Of a stretch of DNA of 55,908 nucleotides, positions 18,022 to 25,986 are shown piece by piece. Made by a program: the position numbers and the translations under genes. Origin of the DNA: Bacteroidota bacterium (lineage in GTDB: Bacteria > Bacteroidota > Bacteroidia > Bacteroidales > VadinHA17); the NCBI GenBank assembly GCA_011049175.1, contig DSCJ01000003.1:1-55908 (forward strand), written 5' to 3'. The notes beneath the pieces were generated by a model that saw only the letters and a program-made list of their open reading frames with translations, had not been told where the DNA came from and did no database searches. Position 1 is the first letter of the stretch. Every line of letters begins with the position of its first letter.

Positions 18022-19059
18022 TTAAGGTCTGAGTTTTCTCACGGCAGCTCCTGTTTGCCACATTTCCGATTCCCTGAGCTGTTTCAGCTCTTCGGAAAGC
18101 TTTTCGCGGTAGTCGTCCTGCCGGTTGGCTTCAATGGTAATGGCTGCTTCCTTACCGGAAGCTACACTTTCGTAAAGCCGGTCGAACACAGGGGCCACCG
18201 CGTCCCTGAACCGGTTTTTCCAGTCGAGCGCCCCCCGCTGGGCAGTGGTAGAGCAATTAGCATACATCCAATCCATCCCGTTTTCCGCCACCAGGGGCAT
18301 CAGGCTCTGGGTCAGTTCCTCCACGGTTTCGTTAAAAGCTTCGGAAGGAGTATGACCCATGGCCCGTAACTTATTGTACTGAGCTTCCATCAATCCTGCC
18401 AGGGCGCCCATCAGCACTCCCCTTTCGCCGGTCAGGTCGCTGAACACTTCTTTCTGAAAGTCAGTTTCGAACAGATAGGCAGATCCAATCCCGATCCCAA
18501 GAGAAATTACGCGATCCCACGCCCTGCCGGTAGCATCGCGGTAAATGGCGTAGCTGCTGTTGAGGCCTTTCCCCTCGAGGTACAATCTTCTCAGGGAAGT
18601 GCCCGAACCTTTGGGAGCCACCAGGATGACATCCACCCCAGGAGGCGGCACAATACCCGTTTGGTCGCTGTAGGTCACACCGAACCCATGTGAAAAATAG
18701 AGGGCTTTACCCGGTTCCAGGTTCTTTTCAATCACAGGCCATGCACTGATCTGCCCTGCATCGGAAAGAAGGAACATAATCACGGTCCCTTTCCGGCAGG
18801 CAGTTTCTATATCGAACAGGTCTGCGCCTTCCTTCCAGCCGTCGGCCAGCGCTTTTCCCCAGGAAGCACCGCCCCTGCGTTGTCCCACAATCACATTGAA
18901 TCCGTTATCTTTCAGATTGAGTGCCTGCCCAGGCCCCTGTACGCCGTATCCGATCACGGCCAGGGTTTCTTTTTTAAGGATATCCCTTGCCTTTTCGAGG
19001 GAGAACTCCCTCCGGGTGACGACATTTTCCGTCACGCCTCCGAAATTGATTTTTGCCAT
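18022..19059 (-). CDS. ilvC: Ketol-acid reductoisomerase
   Basis: This 345-residue enzyme catalyses the NAD(P)H- and Mg2+-dependent second common step of valine and isoleucine synthesis. The nucleotide site is [14 protein letters not shown] with GQRRGG after beta-2 (the basic residues suggest an NADPH preference). [17 protein letters not shown], holding metal-binding Asp/Glu, marks the knotted C-terminal domain. Size corresponds to a class I enzyme. It lies ten bases after ilvN. Confidence 0.97.
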   Translation of the reverse strand: MAKINFGGVTENVVTRREFSLEKARDILKKETLAVIGYGVQGPGQALNLKDNGFNVIVGQRRGGASWGKALADGWKEGADLFDIETACRKGTVIMFLLSDAGQISAWPVIEKNLEPGKALYFSHGFGVTYSDQTGIVPPPGVDVILVAPKGSGTSLRRLYLEGKGLNSSYAIYRDATGRAWDRVISLGIGIGSAYLFETDFQKEVFSDLTGERGVLMGALAGLMEAQYNKLRAMGHTPSEAFNETVEELTQSLMPLVAENGMDWMYANCSTTAQRGALDWKNRFRDAVAPVFDRLYESVASGKEAAITIEANRQDDYREKLSEELKQLRESEMWQTGAAVRKLRP

Positions 19060-19069
19060 GTTTCGTTTT

Positions 19070-19648
19070 TTAGTATGATTCGTCTTCCTTCAGGATGTAG
19101 TTAAATGCCATTTCTTTTTCTTCCAGGTGAACTGTAAGCTCTTTCATGGGCTTGGTAATGGCCACCCTGCCCGAACGGATAAATTCCAGCAGCTTGTGTT
19201 TCTTCAGTTTTTCGAGCAATTCCTGGGTTTCGGTTTTATGGCCGGTTTTCTCTATCACCGTATATTCCGGTGTTACTTCCAGTACCCTGGCCCCGTAATC
19301 CCTGATCAGGGTTTCCAGTCCGATCGATCCGGTCACCTCGCCGGTAGGAAGCTTGTAAAGCGCAATCTCCTGGTAAATGATCTGGTCAGTCGTGTAATAA
19401 AAAGCTTTCAGCACATCCACCAGTTTTTCGATCTGCAGAGCCACTTTCCTGACCAGATCCTCGTAACTGTTGATCACAATAGTGAAGCAATGGATGCCGG
19501 GAATATGCGATTCCGAAACCGTGAGGCTTTCAATGTTGATCTTTCGCCTGGTAAATATGATGGTCAGGCGGTTGAGTAAACCGATATGGTTTTCGCTGAA
19601 CACATTGATGGTATATTCCCTGATTTCTTTTTTCTGTTCGCTGTTCAT
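19070..19648 (-). CDS. ilvN: Acetolactate synthase, regulatory subunit
   Basis: This 192-residue small subunit binds to IlvB, raises its activity and confers valine feedback inhibition. An ACT domain occupies about residues 10-90 (YTINVFSENHIGLLNRLTII). A C-terminal domain follows (VTGSIGLETLIRDYGARVLEV). The size fits a full-length small subunit. It is 18 bases after ilvB. Confidence 0.95.
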   Translation of the reverse strand: MNSEQKKEIREYTINVFSENHIGLLNRLTIIFTRRKINIESLTVSESHIPGIHCFTIVINSYEDLVRKVALQIEKLVDVLKAFYYTTDQIIYQEIALYKLPTGEVTGSIGLETLIRDYGARVLEVTPEYTVIEKTGHKTETQELLEKLKKHKLLEFIRSGRVAITKPMKELTVHLEEKEMAFNYILKEDESY

Positions 19649-19666
19649 GATATCCTGTTTTGGTGA

Positions 19667-21406
19667 TTATTCAAGACGAACATTGGATACCGATTCCCCG
19701 GTAGGGATCATCGGAAATACATTGTGTTCGGGCTCCACCATGACCTCAAGGAAAGAGCTGTCATCAGAGGCCAGGAGGCGATCCAGTTTTTCATCCAGAT
19801 CTTCCCGTATAATACACCGCTCCGCATGGATGCCGTATGCATTTGCCACGTTAACAAAATCGGGGTTTTGCAGTTCGGTAAAGGAATACCGCTTTCTGAA
19901 GAACATATCCTGCCACTGCCTGACCATTCCCAGAAACTGATTGTTAAGCAGGATTATTTTTACAGGTACTTTCGACTGGGTAATGGTGCCCAGTTCCTGG
20001 ATCGTCATCTGGAAGCCTCCGTCACCCACAAAGAGTACCACATCCCTGTCGGGCCGTCCGATTTTTGCCCCGATGGAAGCCGGCAATCCGAATCCCATAG
20101 TCCCCAGCCCTCCCGAGGTTACAAAACTGCCCGGACGCTGGAACATATAATACCGGGCTGCCACCATCTGGTGCTGCCCCACATCGGTCACCACCACAGC
20201 CTCTCCCTGGGTCATTTCCGATACACGGTGTACCACCTCATCCATTTTGATTTGTCCGTTAACGGGTTTCCTGTTGGGGCGGATCACTGTTTCCTCCTCC
20301 TCTGTCCGGAATGAGCCGAACGTATCGATCCACCCGGTATGGCGGTTTTCTTTCACATAAGAAAGAAGGGTGGATAGCGCTTCCCGGGCATCGGCAACAA
20401 CAGACAGGGTCACCGGCACATTCTTATTGATCTCGGCAGGATCAATATCTATATGGATAATTTTTGCCTGCCGGGCATAACTCTCCAGCCGGCCGGTAAT
20501 ACGGTCGTCAAAACGAAGTCCAACGGCGATCAGCACATCACATTCGTTGGTTTTCACGTTGGGAGCAAAATTGCCATGCATACCCAGCATGCCTGCAAAC
20601 AACCTGTGCCCTGAAGGAAAAGCCGATAAGCCAAGCAGGGTACTGGCCACCGGAATATCGGCCCGGGTAGCCAACTCCATAAGCTGATCCTGTGCTCCTG
20701 ATATCAACACCCCGTGTCCGGCCAGGATGAGCGGTTTACGCGACTGGTTGATCAGCCTGGCAGCCTCCTGTATCTCATTCAGTTTTACCTTCGGATAGGG
20801 GAAGTAACTTCTCAGCCGGGTGCATTTGCGGTATGACCATGTTGTTTCCCCAAACTGGGCATCCTTGGTAATATCTACCAGCACCGGCCCTGGCCGGCCG
20901 GTTTTTGCCAGGTAAAATGCCCGGGCAATGACCCTGGGAACATCTTCCGCCGAGGTGATCTGGGCATTCCATTTGGTTACCGGCATTGAGATCCCTACCA
21001 CGTCGGTTTCCTGGAAGGCATCGGAACCGAGCAGAGGGGAAGCGACCTGCCCGGTGATGCACACCATCGGAACCGAATCGATCATGGCATTGGCCAGGCC
21101 GGTGATCAGGTTTGTGGCTCCCGGTCCGGAAGTAACCAGGCAAACACCCACTTTTTCTGTTACCCTTGCATACCCATCGGCTGCATGCGCGGCACCCTGC
21201 TCATGCCTGACCAGGATATGCCTGAGCCGGTCGCGGTAATCATACAGAGCGTCATAGACAGGCATGATGGCCCCTCCGGGATATCCAAAGATCACATCGA
21301 CTCCTTCTTCCAGAAGGGAAAGCATGAGTGCTTCCGATCCTGTGACGGTACAGCCTGTTTTTGAGGCTGTCGCCATTTTTTGGTTTTCACGATTTTCCCT
21401 GAACAT
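19667..21406 (-). CDS. ilvB: Acetolactate synthase, catalytic subunit
   Basis: This 579-residue thiamine diphosphate enzyme makes 2-acetolactate or 2-aceto-2-hydroxybutanoate. FGYPGGAIMPVYDAL, the catalytic-Glu motif VRHEQGAAHAADGYAR and the ThDP/Mg2+ motif GDGGFQMTIQELG ending at LLNN are all present. Pyruvate decarboxylation by this enzyme is the first common step of the branched-chain pathway. An alternative start at the internal Met (residue 11, MATASKTG) would shorten it slightly. Confidence 0.97.
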   Translation of the reverse strand: MFRENRENQKMATASKTGCTVTGSEALMLSLLEEGVDVIFGYPGGAIMPVYDALYDYRDRLRHILVRHEQGAAHAADGYARVTEKVGVCLVTSGPGATNLITGLANAMIDSVPMVCITGQVASPLLGSDAFQETDVVGISMPVTKWNAQITSAEDVPRVIARAFYLAKTGRPGPVLVDITKDAQFGETTWSYRKCTRLRSYFPYPKVKLNEIQEAARLINQSRKPLILAGHGVLISGAQDQLMELATRADIPVASTLLGLSAFPSGHRLFAGMLGMHGNFAPNVKTNECDVLIAVGLRFDDRITGRLESYARQAKIIHIDIDPAEINKNVPVTLSVVADAREALSTLLSYVKENRHTGWIDTFGSFRTEEEETVIRPNRKPVNGQIKMDEVVHRVSEMTQGEAVVVTDVGQHQMVAARYYMFQRPGSFVTSGGLGTMGFGLPASIGAKIGRPDRDVVLFVGDGGFQMTIQELGTITQSKVPVKIILLNNQFLGMVRQWQDMFFRKRYSFTELQNPDFVNVANAYGIHAERCIIREDLDEKLDRLLASDDSSFLEVMVEPEHNVFPMIPTGESVSNVRLE

Positions 21407-21417
21407 GATATGAAATA

Positions 21418-23250
21418 TTAGGGTTGAATGATTCTTACAGCTCCCCGGTCGGCAGAGGAAACAAACCGGGCATAGACTCTCAGGGCGGCAGTGATATTCC
21501 TGTTTCTCCCATCCGGAGTATAGGCTGCCGCCCCCCTGCCTTTTTCCTGTTCTTCTCTATGTTCCCATTCCCTGTCGTCCACTTCCGCCATGATGGTGCC
21601 GGCTGAGATATCGATACGGATCCTGTCGCCTTCCCGCAGCAATGCGATCTTTCCACCGGCTGCGGCCTCAGGAGAAATGTGCCCGACTGACAGGCCGGAT
21701 GTACCGCCGGAAAACCTGCCGTCGGTGATGAGCGCCACTTTTTTGTCGAGCTTTACCGATTTCAGATAAGAGGTGGGATACAGCATTTCCTGCATTCCCG
21801 GTCCACCGCGTGGCCCCTCGTACCTGATCACCAGCACATCTCCTTCTCTGATCTTTCCGGAAAGAATGGCTTCACATGCGGTTTCCTGTGATTCAAATAC
21901 ATGGGCCCTGCCGGTAAAAACCAGCATGGAAGGATCGACAGCGGCTGTTTTGACCACGCACCCGCCGGAAGCAATATTCCCTTTCAATACCGCCAGCCCT
22001 CCCTTGCGCGAATACGCATGCTCAACCGACCGGATGCATCCCTGTTGCCTGTCGGTATCCAGTTGTTCGGCATATTTTCCCTGTGAGCTGCCCGCAAAAT
22101 TCACGATCCCTCCCGGTGCACTGCGGTACAGTTTCAGGGCTTCGCCGGTAACCCTTTCGCTGCAAATATCATAGCGGGCAATGGCTTCTCCCAGGGACAG
22201 GCCGTCAACCCGGAACACCTCCCGGTCGATCAGGCCGGCCCGGTCCAGCTCACCCAGGATGGAAAGCACCCCCCCGGCCCGGTTAACATCTTCCATATGA
22301 TAGTGCGAACCGGGAGAAACCTTACACAGATGAGGGATCTTTCCTGAAAAACGGGCCACATCATCCAGGGTGAAATCTAGTTGGGCCTCATATGCAATGG
22401 CCAGGAGGTGAAGGACGGTATTGGTGGATCCTCCCATCGCCAGATCAAGAGCCATGGCATTGCCGAACGCTTTTTCCGAAGCGATATTCCGCGGCAGAAC
22501 CCTATCATCCCCGTCGTTGTAGTATCGCATGGCCAGGCGCACTATTTGCTGAGCTGCCGAATGCAGAAGATGCTCTCTGTTCCGGTGAGTAGCCACCACG
22601 GTCCCGTTCCCCGGAAGGGAAAGCCCCAGGGCTTCCGTGAGGCAGTTCATGGAATTGGCAGTGAACATCCCCGCACAGGATCCGCAGGTAGGGCAGGCCA
22701 GGCGTTCCACCTGTTCAAGTAGCGAATCCTCCACGGTGGGATCGCCTGCCATGACCATGGCATCCACCAGATCGATTTTCTTCCCTGCCACCGTACCCGC
22801 TTCCATGGGTCCCCCGGAAACAAAAACAGCCGGGATATTCAGCCTCATGGCGGCCATAAGCATTCCCGGTGTGATCTTGTCGCAATTGCTGATGCAAATC
22901 ATGGCATCGGCACGGTGCGCATTAACCATATATTCCACGCTGTCGGCAATCAGTTCGCGGGAAGGCAATGAATACAGCATCCCGTCGTGCCCCATGGCTA
23001 TGCCGTCGTCAATGGCAATGGTGTTGAACTCGGCAGCAAAACACCCCGCCTGCTCGATCACTTTTTTCACCTGCTGGCCGGCAGGATGCAAATGAGCATG
23101 TCCCGGCACAAACTGGCTGAACGAATTGACCACGGCAATGACAGGCATTCCAAAATGCGCATCCTTCATTCCGTTGGCCCTCCACAGGCTTCGGGCGCCC
23201 GCCATTTTTCGACCCTGTGTACTGGTATGGCTTCTCAGTGGTATCTTCAT
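21418..23250 (-). CDS. ilvD: Dihydroxy-acid dehydratase
   Basis: This 610-residue Fe-S enzyme dehydrates dihydroxy-acids to 2-oxoisovalerate and 2-oxo-3-methylvalerate. The cluster cysteines lie in [12 protein letters not shown] and [17 protein letters not shown]. The start [18 protein letters not shown] is canonical for the Escherichia coli-type long form. It is the first structural gene of the operon, and the transcript reaches it only after passing the attenuator at 23261-23334. Confidence 0.98.
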   Translation of the reverse strand: MKIPLRSHTSTQGRKMAGARSLWRANGMKDAHFGMPVIAVVNSFSQFVPGHAHLHPAGQQVKKVIEQAGCFAAEFNTIAIDDGIAMGHDGMLYSLPSRELIADSVEYMVNAHRADAMICISNCDKITPGMLMAAMRLNIPAVFVSGGPMEAGTVAGKKIDLVDAMVMAGDPTVEDSLLEQVERLACPTCGSCAGMFTANSMNCLTEALGLSLPGNGTVVATHRNREHLLHSAAQQIVRLAMRYYNDGDDRVLPRNIASEKAFGNAMALDLAMGGSTNTVLHLLAIAYEAQLDFTLDDVARFSGKIPHLCKVSPGSHYHMEDVNRAGGVLSILGELDRAGLIDREVFRVDGLSLGEAIARYDICSERVTGEALKLYRSAPGGIVNFAGSSQGKYAEQLDTDRQQGCIRSVEHAYSRKGGLAVLKGNIASGGCVVKTAAVDPSMLVFTGRAHVFESQETACEAILSGKIREGDVLVIRYEGPRGGPGMQEMLYPTSYLKSVKLDKKVALITDGRFSGGTSGLSVGHISPEAAAGGKIALLREGDRIRIDISAGTIMAEVDDREWEHREEQEKGRGAAAYTPDGRNRNITAALRVYARFVSSADRGAVRIIQP

Positions 23251-23260
23251 TTTTCTCCAT

Positions 23261-23295
23261 AAAAAAAGAGCCGCTCTCCCTGGTGAGAACGGCTC
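23261..23295 (-). terminator. Attenuator terminator in the ilv operon leader
   Basis: On the minus strand GAGCCG (23295-23290) pairs with CGGCTC (23273-23268). The stem extends inward by four more pairs (23275-23278 with 23285-23288) after one mismatch, has a six-base loop, and is followed by seven T (23267-23261). It ends ten bases before ATG 23250, so it can stop transcription before ilvD. Its 5' arm is shared with the antiterminator. Confidence 0.9.
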
Positions 23296-23334
23296 CGGTT
23301 AACCATTTATAGCTACAAGCATACCATTCTCACC
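23282..23334 (-). promoter_or_regulatory. Antiterminator pairing of the ilv attenuator
   Basis: On the transcript, segment 2 GGUGAGAAUGG (23334-23324) can pair with segment 3 CCGUUCUCACC (23292-23282): eleven consecutive pairs with a single G-U. Segment 3 overlaps the 5' arm of the terminator, so the two structures exclude each other. Segment 2 contains the UGA stop codon of the leader peptide. A ribosome finishing the peptide would cover it and let the terminator form, whereas a ribosome stalled on the upstream Ile/Leu codons would leave it free. Confidence 0.85.
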
Positions 23335-23398
23335 CGCTCATCCTGAGGAGGAGGAGAATCAAAAGGGTAATCATGATATGCTGACCTGTACGTGTCAT
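23330..23398 (-). CDS. Branched-chain amino acid leader peptide
   Basis: This 22-codon open frame (ATG 23398, TGA 23332-23330) lies ahead of ilvD. Its middle holds ten codons HIMITLLILL continuing into LL, giving three Ile and six Leu within eleven residues, including four CTC Leu codons in a row. There is no Val. It opens MTRTGQ and ends RMSG. This is the arrangement of leader peptides that sense charged Ile- and Leu-tRNA. It is too short to be found by normal gene calling. The stop codon sits inside the antiterminator segment. Confidence 0.85.
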   Translation of the reverse strand: MTRTGQHIMITLLILLLLRMSG

Positions 23399-23405
23399 TT
23401 CGATG

Positions 23406-23440
23406 TAAAAGTAAACAATGATTCCATTCGTGGTATCAAA
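23406..23440 (-). promoter_or_regulatory. Candidate promoter of the ilv-leu-glt operon
   Basis: On the minus strand TTTG (23440-23437) and TACTTTTA (23413-23406; seven of eight to TAnnTTTG) are separated by 23 bases, slightly long. The box ends seven bases before the leader-peptide ATG, so the leader would start almost at the 5' end of the RNA. Confidence 0.4.
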
Positions 23441-23453
23441 AGGATAAAAAAAA

Positions 23454-23469
23454 TATGTTATTTAACATA
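23454..23469. repeat. Inverted repeat upstream of the ilv operon promoter
   Basis: TATGTTA-TT-TAACATA is a perfect seven-base inverted repeat with a two-base centre. A further TATGTTA half-site occurs at 23509-23515. It lies just upstream of the candidate -33 element in a very AT-rich stretch, so it could bind a regulator, but AT-rich chance symmetry is not excluded. Confidence 0.35.
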
Positions 23470-23545
23470 ATTTTAAATAAGTAACAACCCTATTTGCATG
23501 TACAATAATATGTTATGTTTTGTAATAATCTATGATACCCAGATC

Positions 23546-23584
23546 AAAAAAAGACATCCGGCCTCAGCCGGATGTCTTTTTTTT
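23546..23584 (-). terminator. Intrinsic terminator after hppA
   Basis: AAAAAAAGACATCCGGC and its exact complement are separated by the loop CTCA, with eight T on the right and seven A on the left. It is a strong terminator that would work in both directions; it lies 27 bases past the hppA stop and insulates hppA from the ilv leader region. Confidence 0.93.
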
Positions 23585-23611
23585 ATTGCATAATAATCTT
23601 ATTATGGTGTA

Positions 23612-25810
23612 TTACAATAAAGAAAATGCAGCGGTAACACCTGCCATCACAATGGAAACCATGCTCATCAGCTTGATGAGGATATTCAGGCTGGGGCCGG
23701 AGGTATCCTTGAAGGGATCGCCCACAGTATCACCCACCACTGCGGCATGATGGTTATCAGAGCCTTTTCCGCCATAATTTCCTTCTTCAATATATTTTTT
23801 GGCATTATCCCAGGCTCCACCGGCATTGGCCATGAAAATAGCCAGAACAAATCCTGCGGCCAGGCCGCCGGTCAACAGTCCGAGCACGCCGGGGACGCCA
23901 AAAATCAGGCCCGTAAGAACGGGAGCTGCAATAGCCAGAGATGCGGGAAGGATCATTTCACGCTGGGCCCCTTTGGTGGAGATAGCCACACAACGCTCGT
24001 AATCGGGCTCGGCTTTCCCTTCCATTATTCCAACGATTTCACGGAACTGGCGGCGAACCTCGTTTACCATCTGCTGGGCTGCCCTTCCCACCGCATTCAT
24101 GGTCAGTCCGCAGAACACGAATGCCATCATGGAACCGAGAAACATGCCGGCCAGCACTTTGGGATTCATCAGGCTCACATTGTAATAATTCATAAAATCG
24201 ACAATGTTGGCTTTGGCCACTTCAATGGTATCGCCGTCGGCAAATTCCAGCACAGTTTCCCCAATCCTTATCAGCCCTATCTTGATCTCTTCAATATAGG
24301 AAGCCAGCAGCGCCAGGGCGGTAAGAGCGGCCGACCCGATGGCGAATCCTTTACCGGTAGCGGCAGTAGTATTCCCGAGGGCATCCAGGGCATCGGTACG
24401 CTGCCGCACTTCGGGCTCCAGGTGACACATTTCGGCATTCCCACCGGCATTATCGGCAATCGGTCCGTACGCATCGCTGGCCAGGGTAATTCCCAGGGTG
24501 GAAAGCATGCCCACAGCCGCAATTCCTATTCCGTAAAGGCCCATGCTCAGGTTTCCCAGGTCAAAGCCTGAAGCAAACAGAAAAGCCAGGATAATACCGG
24601 TAACTACAGCAATCACCGGAATGGCGGTTGACAACATTCCCAGCCCGATTCCTGAAATAATGACCGTAGCAGGTCCCGTTCCGGTGCTTTCCGCCACCTT
24701 TCGTGTAGGCTTGAAGGAATGCGAGGTGTAATATTCGGTGGACTTGCCGATAACCACACCCACGATAAGTCCTACCACTACCGACATAGATATCCAGAAC
24801 CAGTTCTCGAGTTTCAGCATGTACAAAATGCCGAACGCAGCCAGAGCAATGAGTACCGATGAAACATTGATCCCGAATCCGAGAGATTTCAGCAGCTCAC
24901 CCATGCCGGCGCCTTCGCGGGTCCTGACCATATAGATACCCAGAATGGAAAGGACAATACCCACTGCGGCAATCAGCATGGGGGCAATCACCGCCCTCAA
25001 CTGCATGGATTCGTTTGCCAGAAAAGCCGAAGCACCGAGAGCCATGGTTGCCAGGATGGAACCTGCGTACGACTCGTACAGGTCGGCACCCATACCGGCC
25101 ACATCGCCCACATTATCGCCAACATTATCGGCAATGGTTGCCGGGTTACGGGGGTCATCCTCGGGAATACCGGCTTCCACTTTTCCCACCAGATCGGCTC
25201 CTACATCGGCAGCCTTGGTGTATATGCCACCACCCACACGTGCAAAGAGGGCCTGGGTGGAGGCACCCATTCCGAATGTCAGCATGGTGGTGGTAATGAT
25301 CATCAGCTTGTGGCCGGAATCGGCATCTTCAACAAAATGATTCAGCACCAGATACCACACAGTTACATCAAGCAGGGCAAGACCCACAACCACCAGGCCC
25401 ATCACTCCGCCACTCCGGAAAGCCACCTTCAGTCCAGCATCCAATGATGTACGGGCTGCGTTGGTTGTTCGTGCCGAGGCATAGGTAGCTGTTTTCATTC
25501 CGATGAAGCCTGCCAGACCACTGAAAAACCCTCCGGTAAGAAAAGCAAATGGCACCCATTTGTTCTGGAACTCCAGTCCATATGCCAGATAAACGAAGAA
25601 AAGAGACAGAACAACAAATACAATGACAACGACCTTATACTGCTGCCATATGTACGACATCGCCCCTTTTCTGACATGTTCGGCAATTTTTTTCATGGCG
25701 TCGGTCCCTTCGCTTTTCTTCATCATTTGCCTGAAGAAAATATAAGCAAATACCAGGGCCAGAATAGCCGCCGCCAGAGCAACAAAAATCCATGACTCAG
25801 AATTGTTCAT
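23612..25810 (-). CDS. hppA: Membrane-bound ion-pumping inorganic pyrophosphatase, K+-dependent type
   Basis: This 732-residue polytopic enzyme, with about 16 helices expected for the family, hydrolyses pyrophosphate to pump H+ and/or Na+. The substrate loop [20 protein letters not shown] and the acidic [21 protein letters not shown] stretch are intact, as are the C-terminal [17 protein letters not shown] ligands. [17 protein letters not shown] has Ala where K+-independent enzymes carry Lys, so it should be K+-dependent. A dual Na+/H+-pumping enzyme is known in Bacteroides vulgatus; which ion this one moves cannot be told reliably by eye. It recovers energy from pyrophosphate released in biosynthesis. 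Confidence 0.96.
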   Translation of the reverse strand: MNNSESWIFVALAAAILALVFAYIFFRQMMKKSEGTDAMKKIAEHVRKGAMSYIWQQYKVVVIVFVVLSLFFVYLAYGLEFQNKWVPFAFLTGGFFSGLAGFIGMKTATYASARTTNAARTSLDAGLKVAFRSGGVMGLVVVGLALLDVTVWYLVLNHFVEDADSGHKLMIITTTMLTFGMGASTQALFARVGGGIYTKAADVGADLVGKVEAGIPEDDPRNPATIADNVGDNVGDVAGMGADLYESYAGSILATMALGASAFLANESMQLRAVIAPMLIAAVGIVLSILGIYMVRTREGAGMGELLKSLGFGINVSSVLIALAAFGILYMLKLENWFWISMSVVVGLIVGVVIGKSTEYYTSHSFKPTRKVAESTGTGPATVIISGIGLGMLSTAIPVIAVVTGIILAFLFASGFDLGNLSMGLYGIGIAAVGMLSTLGITLASDAYGPIADNAGGNAEMCHLEPEVRQRTDALDALGNTTAATGKGFAIGSAALTALALLASYIEEIKIGLIRIGETVLEFADGDTIEVAKANIVDFMNYYNVSLMNPKVLAGMFLGSMMAFVFCGLTMNAVGRAAQQMVNEVRRQFREIVGIMEGKAEPDYERCVAISTKGAQREMILPASLAIAAPVLTGLIFGVPGVLGLLTGGLAAGFVLAIFMANAGGAWDNAKKYIEEGNYGGKGSDNHHAAVVGDTVGDPFKDTSGPSLNILIKLMSMVSIVMAGVTAAFSLL

Positions 25811-25884
25811 ACCTTTCGGTTTTTAAAGATTCGACGTATCTTCCAAACAGGAAAGAAGGAATGAATGCACCCATTCTTCCTTCC

Positions 25885-25942
25885 TGCCGGAAACACTCTG
25901 CATTTACAATTCCTTTAACAGAAATGCAGGGTGGCTCCGGCA
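25885..25942. repeat. Long imperfect hairpin between the S9 peptidase and hppA
   Basis: TGCCGGA (25885-25891) pairs with TCCGGCA (25936-25942) and CTGCATTT (25898-25905) with AAATGCAG (25922-25929). The bases between give four more pairs (25894-25897 with 25930-25933), leaving only a 2x2 internal loop in a 21-position stem around a 16-base loop. No T-run follows on either strand, so it is not a standard intrinsic terminator. A near-promoter TATTTTTTG on the minus strand (25949-25941) touches its base. Confidence 0.55.
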
Positions 25943-25986
25943 AAAAATAAGCCCTAAAACTACATGCAGAATTGGTATTTTACAAA

